DNA of 5,672 bases from Acidobacteriaceae bacterium (GTDB taxonomy: Bacteria > Acidobacteriota > Terriglobia > Terriglobales > Acidobacteriaceae), in assembly GCA_025929125.1 (NCBI GenBank), contig JAICMT010000125.1:1-5672 (forward strand). Direction: 5' to 3'. Below the pieces are notes generated by a model. The model did not search any database. It had not been told where the DNA came from and worked only from the letters and a program-made list of their open reading frames with translations. Shown here piece after piece: positions 1 to 5,672 of the stretch. Position 1 is the first letter of the stretch; each line of letters opens with the position of its first letter. The translations under genes and the position numbers were made by a program.

Positions 1-30
1 CGATAAAGCAGGCCGAATGAGAGGACACCT

Positions 31-459
31 ATGAATAGAAGGAATCTGCTGCAATATCTTGGGCTGTTGGGTGTGGGACAGATAGCCGCGTTTCCCGCTG
101 CCACTGCTTCAGCGGCTGCCGTAGAAAGTTCAGTGCAGAAGGGCATCGTGCTTTATTGCGATCTTGCAATCGATCCAGCCCGCGAACAGGAGATGCTCGA
201 TCATTACCACAACGACTTCAAGCCTGCTGCGGAGAAGTTCCCCGGATACATCGATCTGAAAATGGTGAAGATCCGGAAAGTAATGCAGGGCGGACCCGCC
301 CCGGAAAATGGCGTCAACTACAGATTTCAATTGGCTTTCCAAAGCGAAGAAGCGCGTCAGAAGTGGATTTCTTCCCCGATCCATAAGCGCCTTTGGCCGA
401 CGATTGACCGTACCGTTTTGAACCGGAATTACCTGGTTCTTCTGACCGATATTATGTAG
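31..459 (+). CDS. Small exported protein, probable dimeric alpha/beta-barrel (ABM/Dabb-like) fold
   Basis: This 142-residue protein has an N-terminal export signal: a twin arginine at R3-R4 followed by N-L-L, a hydrophobic stretch to about residue 22, and an A-x-A cleavage site near A26-S27-A28. The R-R-N-L-L-Q context resembles a Tat signal but is less canonical than that of the cupin at 1662-2201, so Sec export is also possible. The mature part (about 36-142) has a strand/helix/strand pattern: a strand at G-I-V-L-Y, a His/Asp-rich helix, a strand after F-P-G-Y, a Phe/Gln-rich strand, a helix ending near W-P-T-I, and a final strand. This suggests the ferredoxin-like barrel of antibiotic-biosynthesis-monooxygenase or EthD/Dabb-type proteins. 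I cannot assign a reaction. The start is supported by AGAGGA at 20-25, five bases before the ATG. It lies 32 bases upstream of the lactonase gene on the same strand, so a shared transcript and related function are likely. An upstream gene may end at TAA 4-6 or TGA 18-20, but this cannot be resolved from so few bases. Confidence 0.8.
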   Translation: MNRRNLLQYLGLLGVGQIAAFPAATASAAAVESSVQKGIVLYCDLAIDPAREQEMLDHYHNDFKPAAEKFPGYIDLKMVKIRKVMQGGPAPENGVNYRFQLAFQSEEARQKWISSPIHKRLWPTIDRTVLNRNYLVLLTDIM

Positions 460-491
460 ACCGCCCGCAAGGGACGAATCGAGGAGAAAGT

Positions 492-1526
492 ATGCGTACG
501 ACTGTGATCCTGTGTGCGGCCGCCCTGGCCATGTCGGTGGGATGCAAACAGAGCAGCCAACCGCCGGCGGAGAATCCCGCGCCGACTGCAACTGCGCCGT
601 CCAACATGAGCATCGAGCGGCTCGATCCCGCGCTCGATAAGCTGATCGCCCCAGGAACCAAAATTGATAAAGTGGCGAGCGGCTTCGTGTTTACCGAAGG
701 CCCCATGTGGCGCGAGGGGCGGCTCTGGTTTTCCGACCTTGTGGGGAACAAGATGTATGCTGTCTCGCCGGATGGCAAGGTGGAACTGCTGATCGACAAC
801 GCGGGCGGGCTGAAGAATGTGCCCCAGACGGGCTACCATGGCTCGAACGCAATGGTGACGGCAAAGGACGGCAGCGTCCTGATGTGCCAGCACGGCCTGC
901 GACGCATTGCCCGGCTGGATGACAAGCTGCACCAGACGGTGTTCCTCGATAAGTGGCAGGGCAAGCGATTCAACAGCCCCAATGACCTCGTCTATGCTCC
1001 GGACGGATCGCTGTGGATCACTGACCCGCCGTTCGGCCTGGATAAGCAGGACAGCGATCCGGCAAAAGAGATTCCCTTCAATGGGGTGTATCGCTACGCA
1101 AATGGCAAGCTCACGGCTGTCATCAAAGACCTTGCCAAGCCAAACGGCATCGGTTTCTCTCCCGACGGAAAGACGCTGTACATCTCGAACTCGGGACCCA
1201 AGATGTACGTCAACAAATACGATGTTAAGGCGGATGGGACGGTGGGGCCGCCCAGCGTATTGATCTCCTATCCCGACCAGCCAAGCAACGAGGTGCCGGA
1301 CGGATTGAAGATCGATGCGGCAGGAAATGTGTGGACCACCGGGCCGGGCGGCATTCGCGTCATCACTCCGCAGGGAAAAGTGCTCGGCCAGATCAAGCTA
1401 CCTGAAGTCGCGGCAAATCTTGCCTGGGCGAACGATGGACACACGCTGTACATCACTGGATCCACCAGCATCTACCGGCTCAGCGTCGCTTCCCCGGGAC
1501 AGATGCCGCTGTACACCAAGGAGTAA
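492..1526 (+). CDS. SMP-30/gluconolactonase/LRE family lipoprotein
   Basis: This 344-residue protein belongs to the six-bladed beta-propeller SMP-30/gluconolactonase family, whose studied members use one divalent metal to hydrolyse sugar lactones. Residues 1-17 form a lipoprotein signal with lipobox S-V-G-C, giving Cys18 as the lipidated residue. A Pro/Ala/Ser-rich linker of about 20 residues follows, so the enzyme is probably membrane-anchored and periplasmic. Lys at +2 would favour the outer membrane if the E. coli Lol rule applies. The expected metal and active-site positions are present: Glu69 in T-E-G-P-M-W, Asn164 in S-P-N-D, Asn218 in K-P-N-G-I and Asp270 in V-P-D-G. Repeated P-D-G-x-x-x-W/Y motifs mark the propeller blades. 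The start is supported by GAGGAGA at 481-487, five bases before the ATG. The substrate cannot be read from sequence; gluconolactone or another aldonolactone is likely. Some family members act on other esters or lactones. An intrinsic terminator follows about 20 bases after the stop. Confidence 0.92.
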   Translation: MRTTVILCAAALAMSVGCKQSSQPPAENPAPTATAPSNMSIERLDPALDKLIAPGTKIDKVASGFVFTEGPMWREGRLWFSDLVGNKMYAVSPDGKVELLIDNAGGLKNVPQTGYHGSNAMVTAKDGSVLMCQHGLRRIARLDDKLHQTVFLDKWQGKRFNSPNDLVYAPDGSLWITDPPFGLDKQDSDPAKEIPFNGVYRYANGKLTAVIKDLAKPNGIGFSPDGKTLYISNSGPKMYVNKYDVKADGTVGPPSVLISYPDQPSNEVPDGLKIDAAGNVWTTGPGGIRVITPQGKVLGQIKLPEVAANLAWANDGHTLYITGSTSIYRLSVASPGQMPLYTKE

Positions 1527-1541
1527 GGCAGCCAGAGCATA

Positions 1542-1598
1542 AAGACGGCAGCACCGCAGGAGTCCTGAAGAGGAGTCGGCGGTGCTGCCGTTTTGTTT
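1542..1598 (+). terminator. Intrinsic terminator, possibly bidirectional
   Basis: A perfect 12-bp inverted repeat (1546-1557 with 1579-1590) extends to 13 bp with A1545-T1591, and further with a G-U wobble and two A-T pairs (to 1542/1594). The right arm runs directly into a T-rich tail, TTTTGTTT, at 1591-1598. The apparent 21-nt loop can fold further: TCCT 1563-1566 pairs with AGGA 1571-1574 around a GAAG tetraloop. It sits just after the lactonase stop codon and clearly ends that transcript. Read from the other strand, the tail is TCTTTAT, so the same hairpin could also stop transcription from the convergent cupin gene, more weakly. Confidence 0.9.
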
Positions 1599-1661
1599 CC
1601 GTCATCGCCTGATAGCGAACGGACAAGCCAGTGAACTTTCTTTTTCTCCTGTTCGGAGTGC

Positions 1662-2201
1662 CTAAGCTTTCGGAGCCGGATTGGAAATCAAGAGGAGGGT
1701 GACCGAGTCCTCGGTGCTGCGCTTGTGGAGTGTGCCGCGCGGTAGAATCAGCATGTCGCCCTTGCCCAGCAACAGTGACTTGCTTCCCTCGGAGCCGGTT
1801 GCGTGCCATTCGCCGGAACCCATCTGCTTCACACCCTTGGGTGTGCCGCCCACTTCGTAAAGCGTTGATCCGTCGACAATGTGAACCACATGATCCCGGC
1901 CTTCGTGCCATTCAAATTCAGGAGCGCTCTTGTGCTTCTCGGTTGTGAGCATAATCTGCAACGGGATCGATCGTGAGTCGTAGAGGTGGTTGTCCCCGGG
2001 ATTCTGGTCAAGCGCCTTCATGTCCGTTTCCAGGTCGCCGGATTTGATCAGTTTGAAAGGCTGTGCGGCTGCAGCCACCTGTTCGCCCGTGAGTCCCGCC
2101 GCCTGGGCCATTGCGGAGAGGGAATCTGCAAGGGTAAAACCGGCCGCCGCGGCTACAGGAGCCGTGCGGAGGAAGTTGCGGCGAGACGTTGACTTTGCCA
2201 T
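1662..2201 (-). CDS. Tat-exported single-domain cupin protein
   Basis: This 179-residue protein starts with a classical twin-arginine signal, S-R-R-N-F-L-R at residues 6-12, followed by an Ala-rich hydrophobic segment to about residue 35. Export after folding, perhaps with a metal already bound, is therefore likely. The mature part has one cupin domain. Motif 1 is around W-H-E-G-R-D-H-V-V-H, with His99, His104 and His107 as candidate ligands. Motif 2 is G148-D-M-L-I-L-P154-R-G156-T-L-H159, a close match to the G-x5-P-x-G-x2-H pattern. A bound metal (Mn, Fe or Zn) is plausible, but the reaction is unknown; many such small cupins have no assigned activity. I chose the ATG at 2201 because an upstream in-frame ATG at 2339 would place the Tat motif over 50 residues inside the protein. 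No good Shine-Dalgarno is visible before 2201. The gene converges on the lactonase gene and diverges from nuoI. A role with the neighbouring exported lactonase in sugar-acid metabolism is only a guess. Confidence 0.88.
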   Translation of the reverse strand: MAKSTSRRNFLRTAPVAAAAGFTLADSLSAMAQAAGLTGEQVAAAAQPFKLIKSGDLETDMKALDQNPGDNHLYDSRSIPLQIMLTTEKHKSAPEFEWHEGRDHVVHIVDGSTLYEVGGTPKGVKQMGSGEWHATGSEGSKSLLLGKGDMLILPRGTLHKRSTEDSVTLLLISNPAPKA

Positions 2202-2222
2202 GCACGAAAGTGAACCACAATC

Positions 2223-2236
2223 GGCAGCGTGCTGCC
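2223..2236. repeat. Inverted repeat GGCAGC-GT-GCTGCC in divergent region
   Basis: Two perfect 6-bp arms are separated by two bases, about 22 bp upstream of the cupin start. The two-base spacer is too short for a comfortable RNA hairpin, so a dimeric regulator site in double-stranded DNA is more plausible than an RNA structure. No known operator consensus is recognised. Confidence 0.45.
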
Positions 2237-2259
2237 AAGCGCAGACCAGGAATGTCGAA

Positions 2260-2269
2260 ATTGGCCAAT
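2260..2269. repeat. 10-bp perfect palindrome ATTGGCCAAT
   Basis: This uninterrupted 10-bp palindrome lies between the divergent cupin and nuoI genes, about 59 bp from the cupin start and 84 bp from the nuoI start. It could be a transcription-factor site, but a palindrome this short can occur by chance. Apart from this site, the repeat at 2223-2236 and the -10 box at 2342-2347, I see nothing else definite in the 152-bp gap. Confidence 0.35.
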
Positions 2270-2341
2270 AACTTAGAAACGGGACGGAACCGAGCTGACG
2301 GCTCCGGCCGGCCCGTGCGCGGGAAGCGGGATTGAACATCG

Positions 2342-2347
2342 TATACT
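2342..2347 (+). promoter_or_regulatory. Probable -10 box (TATACT) of nuoI promoter
   Basis: TATACT matches the sigma-70 -10 consensus at five of six positions. Its last base is six bases before the nuoI ATG, so transcription would begin at or within a base or two of the start codon. No recognisable -35 element lies at the usual 16-18 bp spacing (the region is GCGGGA-like), and there is no extended -10 TGn. The arrangement resembles the TANNNT-plus-ATG layout of leaderless genes. Confidence 0.5.
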
Positions 2348-2353
2348 TAACTT

Positions 2354-2857
2354 ATGTCGATTGTGAAAAATGTTGCGGCCATCGCCAAGGGGATGAGCGT
2401 CACCTTTGGCGAGATGTTCAAGCCGACGGAGGTAGAAAACTACCCCGACGGGCCCGGCCCGCTGCGTGGGGCAAAGTTCCAGGAGCGCTTCCGTGGCAAG
2501 CACCAGTTGCAGCGGGATGAGAACGGGCTGGAAAAATGTGTTGCCTGCTTCCTGTGCGCCGCTGCGTGCCCCTCCAACTGTATTTATATCGAGGCCGCGG
2601 AGAATACCGACGAAGTTCGCATTTCATCCTCCGAGCGATACGCGAAGGTCTACAACATCGACTACAACCGCTGCATCTTCTGCGGCTACTGTGTCGAGGC
2701 TTGCCCGACTGACGCCATTACCCATGGACATGGATTCGAGCTCGCGTCCTTGAACGCCACGACACTGGTCATGCGCAAGGAAGACATGCTTGTGCCTCCT
2801 CCGGCTTCGACGGACGCCATTGCTGCGCCCAAAGCTGAGGCGAACGCACTCGCATAG
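2354..2857 (+). CDS. nuoI: NADH-quinone oxidoreductase subunit I (2x[4Fe-4S])
   Basis: This 167-residue protein is subunit I of respiratory complex I (NuoI; Nqo9 in Thermus, TYKY/NDUFS8 in mitochondria), which carries clusters N6a and N6b in the peripheral arm and passes electrons towards cluster N2. Two ferredoxin motifs are intact: C62-x2-C65-x2-C68-x3-C72-P and C107-x2-C110-x2-C113-x3-C117-P. Family signatures around them are also present: L-E-K-C before the first, Y-I-E-A-A-E-N-T between them, and E-R-Y-A-K-V-Y before the second. The length is close to the usual 160-180. The start at 2354 is well fixed, because an in-frame TAA at 2348-2350 excludes any upstream start, and the N-terminus (K-G-M-S-V-T-F) looks like that of the family. 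No Shine-Dalgarno precedes it. The other nuo genes are absent on both sides, which is unusual. It is divergent from the cupin gene and 61 bp upstream of metH on the same strand. The C-terminal Ala/Pro-rich tail (about 148-167) looks unstructured. A stand-alone ferredoxin role cannot be excluded. Confidence 0.93.
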   Translation: MSIVKNVAAIAKGMSVTFGEMFKPTEVENYPDGPGPLRGAKFQERFRGKHQLQRDENGLEKCVACFLCAAACPSNCIYIEAAENTDEVRISSSERYAKVYNIDYNRCIFCGYCVEACPTDAITHGHGFELASLNATTLVMRKEDMLVPPPASTDAIAAPKAEANALA

Positions 2858-2918
2858 CGGTAGCCGGCAACGGCAACTCAATCCTTCCCACCCTGGCTCG
2901 TCGGCGAAACGGAGCATC

Positions 2919-4019
2919 ATGAAGCAGATTCAGGAACATCCGATACGGACTCTGATGAAGAGCCGGATCGCAATCCTTGATGGAGCGATGGGCACAACCA
3001 TTCGCACCTACGGCATGAAAGAGGCGGACATTCGTGGCGAGCGCTTCAAAAACTCGAGCAAAGATCTGCTGAATAACGGCGACCTGTTTTCGCTTACGCA
3101 GCCGGAGATGATCGGAGATATCCATCGCCGTTTCCTGGAGGCGGGCGCAGACATCATCGAGACCAACACCTTTGGTGCCACCAGCATCACGCAGAGCGAA
3201 TTTTTCGTAGAAGATCCTCGTGAGCGTGGCGGGCGCAAGGACCCCGAGTTTTATCAGAAGGTGATCGAAGACAAGTTTCTGAACGATCTCGCATGGGAGA
3301 TTAATGAGCAATCGGCACGTCAGTGCCGTGCGTGGGCCGACCGGATCGGCAACGCTACAGGACGGCAGCGCTTTGTCGCAGGGGCTATTGGGCCCCTTAC
3401 CGTGTCGCTCTCGAACTCACCCGATGCCGATGATCCCGGTTTTCGCGTGGTCACCTTCGATCAGGTGCTTCAGGCGTACAAGCATGAAGTTCGAGCACTG
3501 ATTGCGGGTGGCGTCGATACGCTGCTGGTGGAGACGATCTTTGACTCACTTAACGCCAAGGCAGCGCTGGTGGCGATCCGCGAGGTGTTCGACGAGGACG
3601 GCAAAGAGCTTCCCATTATGATCTCTGCCGCTGTGGGCCGGGGCGGCGAAACCCTTATTTCCGCGCAAACCACGGAGGCATTCTGGAATGCGGTGAAGCA
3701 CGTAAAGCCGCTTTCGGTGGGGCTCAACTGCTCGCTTGGACCGGACCTGATGTACCCCTTTCTGGAGAACCTGTCCGAGAAAGCCGATGTCGCCATCTCC
3801 TGCTATCCAAATGCGGGGCTGCCCAATCCACTGTCGCCGACAGGTTTTGATCTTGGGCCGGAAGACATGGCTCGTTATCTCAGCAGCTTTGCGCGCGGCG
3901 GCCTCATCAATATCGCCGGCGGATGTTGTGGCAACACGCCGGAGCACATCGCGGCAATCGCAGATGCGCTGAAGGATGCGGAGCCGCGCAGCCTGGACCG
4001 GATCGAGGCTGCAGCGTGA
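2919..4019 (+). CDS. metH: Methionine synthase, separate homocysteine-binding (Zn) subunit
   Basis: This 366-residue protein matches the N-terminal homocysteine S-methyltransferase module of cobalamin-dependent methionine synthase (E. coli MetH residues about 2-340). It forms a TIM barrel that binds homocysteine through zinc and accepts a methyl group from methylcobalamin. The zinc ligands are present: Cys271 (G-L-N-C) and Cys336-Cys337 (G-G-C-C-G). Other family signatures are L-D-G-A-M-G-T at 20-26, [10 protein letters not shown] ending at residue 85, T-L-L-V-E-T-I-F-D, and P-N-A-G-L-P. I chose ATG 2919, with GGAG at 2911-2914 four bases before it; ATG 2955 is a possible alternative. An ORF extension back to 2790 would overlap nuoI and shows no family resemblance. 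Compared with E. coli MetH there is an insertion of about 25 residues at about 97-122, rich in charged residues. The protein stops exactly where the linker to the folate domain would begin, and the next gene overlaps its stop by four bases, indicating translational coupling. It could be named a homocysteine S-methyltransferase-family protein, but the context makes it a MetH part. Confidence 0.9.
   Translation: MKQIQEHPIRTLMKSRIAILDGAMGTTIRTYGMKEADIRGERFKNSSKDLLNNGDLFSLTQPEMIGDIHRRFLEAGADIIETNTFGATSITQSEFFVEDPRERGGRKDPEFYQKVIEDKFLNDLAWEINEQSARQCRAWADRIGNATGRQRFVAGAIGPLTVSLSNSPDADDPGFRVVTFDQVLQAYKHEVRALIAGGVDTLLVETIFDSLNAKAALVAIREVFDEDGKELPIMISAAVGRGGETLISAQTTEAFWNAVKHVKPLSVGLNCSLGPDLMYPFLENLSEKADVAISCYPNAGLPNPLSPTGFDLGPEDMARYLSSFARGGLINIAGGCCGNTPEHIAAIADALKDAEPRSLDRIEAAA
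4005..4018 (+). promoter_or_regulatory. Ribosome-binding site and GTG start of second metH gene
   Basis: GAGG at 4005-4008 lies seven bases before the GTG at 4016-4018. The GTG shares its last two bases with the TGA stop (4017-4019) of the homocysteine-module gene, forming a GTGA overlap. This is a usual arrangement for translational coupling. It supports true re-initiation in the new frame and argues against a broken single reading frame. Confidence 0.7.
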
Positions 4020-5672
4020 GCACTAACGATTCACAGTTCAAGCCGCTGCGGCTCTCGGGATCGCAGCCGTTCACGCAGCAGCAGGGCGTTTTCATCCTGA
4101 TCGGCGAGCGAACGAATGTGGCCGGATCACCAAAGTTCGCCAAGCTGGTGAAGCAAGGCAACTACGAGGAGGCGGTCAGCGTCGCCCGGCAGCAGGTAGA
4201 GAACGGCGCAAACGTTCTCGACATCTGCATGGACGAGGGCATGATCGACGGCGTAGCCGCCATGAGCCGCTTTCTGCTGCTGCTTGCTAGTGAGCCTGAA
4301 GTGGCGAAAGCTCCGTTCATGGTGGACTCCTCAAAGTGGGAGGTCATTGAAGCGGGCCTCAAGTGCCTCCAAGGCAAGGGAATTGTGAACTCCATCTCGC
4401 TCAAGGAAGGCGAGGACAAGTTCCGGCAAAACGCTGCTACCGTGCTCAAGTACGGCGCTGCCGTCGTTGTCATGGCCTTTGATGAGCAAGGTCAGGCCGC
4501 GACCTACGAGGACAAAATCCGCATCTGCGAACGCGCCTACCGGATGCTTGTCGAGGAGGTGGGGTTCCCGGCCGAGGACATCATCTTCGATCCGAATATC
4601 CTCACGGTCGCGACCGGCATGGAGGAGCACAACAATTACGCGCTCGACTTTATCAACGCGACTCGCTGGATCAAGCAGAATCTGCCCCACGCCAAGGTCT
4701 CCGGCGGTGTGTCGAATATCTCCTTTAGCTTCCGCGGCAATAATAAAGTGCGCGAAGCAATGCACTCCGCGTTCCTCTATCACGCCATCGGTGCCGGGAT
4801 GGACATGGGAATCGTCAACGCCGGCATGCTTGAGGTGTATGAGGAGATCGATCCGGAACTGAAGGTGCTGGTCGAGGACGTCCTGCTGAATCGCAGGCCG
4901 GACGCAACCGAGCGGCTGGTCGACTTTGGCGAAACCCTGAAAGGTCTCGCGACCGGTACCGTCGAGAAAAAGGAAGAAGAGTGGCGCAAGGGCACGGTTG
5001 AGGAGCGGCTGACGCACGCCCTGGTGAAGGGAATCGACGCGTTTATTGAGCAGGACGCCGAGGAGGCCCGGGTGAAGTTCGGCCGGCCGCTGCAGGTGAT
5101 CGAAGGCCCGTTGATGGACGGCATGGGTGTAGTTGGCGACCTGTTTGGCGCTGGGAAGATGTTCCTTCCACAGGTGGTCAAATCGGCGCGCGTGATGAAG
5201 AAAGCAGTCGCTCACCTGACGCCCTATATGGAAGCGGAGAAGGCAGAGAAAATCGCGGCCGGCGAAGTGGTGCGGACGCAGGGAAAGATTCTGCTGGCAA
5301 CGGTCAAGGGCGACGTACATGACATCGGCAAAAACATCGTGGGCGTGGTGCTGGCCTGCAACAATTACGACGTGATCGACCTTGGCGTGATGGTTCCGTC
5401 GGAGAAGATTCTCGAGCGGGCAAAGGCGGAGAAGGCCGACATTATCGGGCTCAGCGGGCTCATCACTCCCTCATTGGACGAGATGGTGCATGTAGCCCGC
5501 GAGATGGAGCGGCAGCAGTTCAAGGTTCCTCTATTGATTGGCGGCGCGACCACCAGCCGTGCGCACACCGCGGTCAAAATCGCTCCCAACTACAGCGAGC
5601 CGGTGGTCCATGTGCTGGATGCCAGCCGCGCTGTGCCGGTCGCCAGCAGCCTATTGAGCGACGAAGGCCGCG
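4016..5672 (+). CDS. metH: Methionine synthase, folate/cobalamin-binding subunit (partial, 3' end outside window)
   Basis: Translated from GTG 4016, this frame stays open to the window edge (552 codons) and closely follows E. coli MetH from just before its folate domain. Residues about 20-300 form the pterin-binding barrel, with G30-E-R-T-N-V-x-G-S, M-V-D-S-S-K-W at 102-108, F191-D-P-N-I, S229-G-G-V-S-N and D263-M-G-I-V-N; it takes the methyl group from methyltetrahydrofolate. Residues about 330-420 are the helical cap (E363-G-P-L-M-D-G-M, then [14 protein letters not shown]). From about 425 comes the Rossmann-type cobalamin domain with D433-V-H435-D-I-G: His435 is the lower axial cobalt ligand (His759 in E. 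coli). S480-G-L-I-T-P-S and G509-G-A-T-T-S follow. With the offset of about 324 residues, the window ends roughly 20 residues before the C-terminal reactivation (SAM-binding) domain, so whether that domain exists cannot be seen. The protein lacks the homocysteine module, which the preceding gene supplies. No riboswitch is visible upstream. Confidence 0.93.
   Translation, partial: MSTNDSQFKPLRLSGSQPFTQQQGVFILIGERTNVAGSPKFAKLVKQGNYEEAVSVARQQVENGANVLDICMDEGMIDGVAAMSRFLLLLASEPEVAKAPFMVDSSKWEVIEAGLKCLQGKGIVNSISLKEGEDKFRQNAATVLKYGAAVVVMAFDEQGQAATYEDKIRICERAYRMLVEEVGFPAEDIIFDPNILTVATGMEEHNNYALDFINATRWIKQNLPHAKVSGGVSNISFSFRGNNKVREAMHSAFLYHAIGAGMDMGIVNAGMLEVYEEIDPELKVLVEDVLLNRRPDATERLVDFGETLKGLATGTVEKKEEEWRKGTVEERLTHALVKGIDAFIEQDAEEARVKFGRPLQVIEGPLMDGMGVVGDLFGAGKMFLPQVVKSARVMKKAVAHLTPYMEAEKAEKIAAGEVVRTQGKILLATVKGDVHDIGKNIVGVVLACNNYDVIDLGVMVPSEKILERAKAEKADIIGLSGLITPSLDEMVHVAREMERQQFKVPLLIGGATTSRAHTAVKIAPNYSEPVVHVLDASRAVPVASSLLSDEGR

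Noticed and set aside
1480..1911. Open frame of 143 codons on the - strand
   Set aside because: It overlaps the cupin gene in another frame and crosses the terminator and lactonase end; its residue composition is that of a shadow frame.
2312..2323. Small hairpin CCCG-TGCG-CGGG upstream of nuoI
   Set aside because: The stem is four bp with no T tract, and it probably lies upstream of the transcription start; this is expected by chance in GC-rich sequence.
2202..2339. N-terminal extension of the cupin to ATG 2339
   Set aside because: It would bury the Tat motif about 52 residues inside the protein; ATG 2201 puts it at residues 6-12.
2790..2918. N-terminal extension of the homocysteine module to ATG 2790
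   Set aside because: It overlaps nuoI in another frame, is low-complexity basic/Ser-rich, and has no counterpart in MetH; ATG 2919 has an RBS.
2858..2918. Possible riboswitch or terminator between nuoI and metH
   Set aside because: At 61 bp the gap is too short for a cobalamin riboswitch and I see no SAM-riboswitch elements. The only hairpin (GCCG-GCAA-CGGC, 2863-2874) has a four-base stem and no T tract.
2769..3311. Open frame of 180 codons on the - strand
   Set aside because: It is antisense to the end of nuoI and the start of the homocysteine module, with no family features.
4010..4022. Frameshift or pseudogene in metH
   Set aside because: The junction is at a domain linker, with GAGG seven bases before a GTG start and a GTGA overlap. 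Conserved motifs on both sides are intact, so a natural split is the better reading, though a sequencing error cannot be fully excluded.
4331..5320. Long open frame of 329 codons on the - strand
   Set aside because: It lies wholly antisense to the strongly conserved metH cobalamin/folate gene, has no recognisable domain, and is the kind of shadow frame expected in GC-rich coding DNA.

Overview
The window looks like chromosomal DNA from a GC-rich Gram-negative bacterium, most probably an acidobacterium (Terriglobia/Acidobacteriaceae type). That placement is an inference from general protein character: Tat-exported small cupin, lipoprotein SMP-30 lactonase, and the form of NuoI and MetH. No phylogenetic marker is present. 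Coding density is high. I see no mobile element, CRISPR array, tRNA or rRNA.

Left part (1-1600, + strand): two closely spaced genes with good Shine-Dalgarno sites. The first encodes a small exported protein with a probable dimeric alpha/beta-barrel (ABM/Dabb-like) fold. The second encodes a lipoprotein of the SMP-30/gluconolactonase/LRE beta-propeller family. They look co-transcribed and end at a strong intrinsic terminator (about 1542-1598). A Tat-exported single-domain cupin (1662-2201) converges on this terminator from the - strand. All three products are predicted to act outside the cytoplasm.

Middle (2202-2353): a 152-bp divergent intergenic region holding two perfect inverted repeats and a good -10 box. 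The -10 box lies only six bases before the nuoI start codon, so nuoI may be transcribed without a leader.

Right part (2354-5672, + strand): a stand-alone nuoI (complex I subunit with two [4Fe-4S] motifs), then cobalamin-dependent methionine synthase encoded as two genes. The zinc/homocysteine-binding module is a separate 366-residue protein (2919-4019). The folate-, cap- and cobalamin-binding modules are on a second protein that begins at a GTG codon in a 4-base GTGA overlap (4016) and runs off the right edge. Together the two would carry out methyl transfer from methyltetrahydrofolate through cobalamin to homocysteine. The split falls at the natural linker between the homocysteine and folate domains. 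It has its own ribosome-binding site, so it looks like a real gene split and not a sequencing frameshift.

The main points for a second look are the split metH, the orphan nuoI directly upstream of it, the probable leaderless start of nuoI, and a roughly 25-residue insertion in the homocysteine module. I saw no clear sign of an entirely new multi-gene system.
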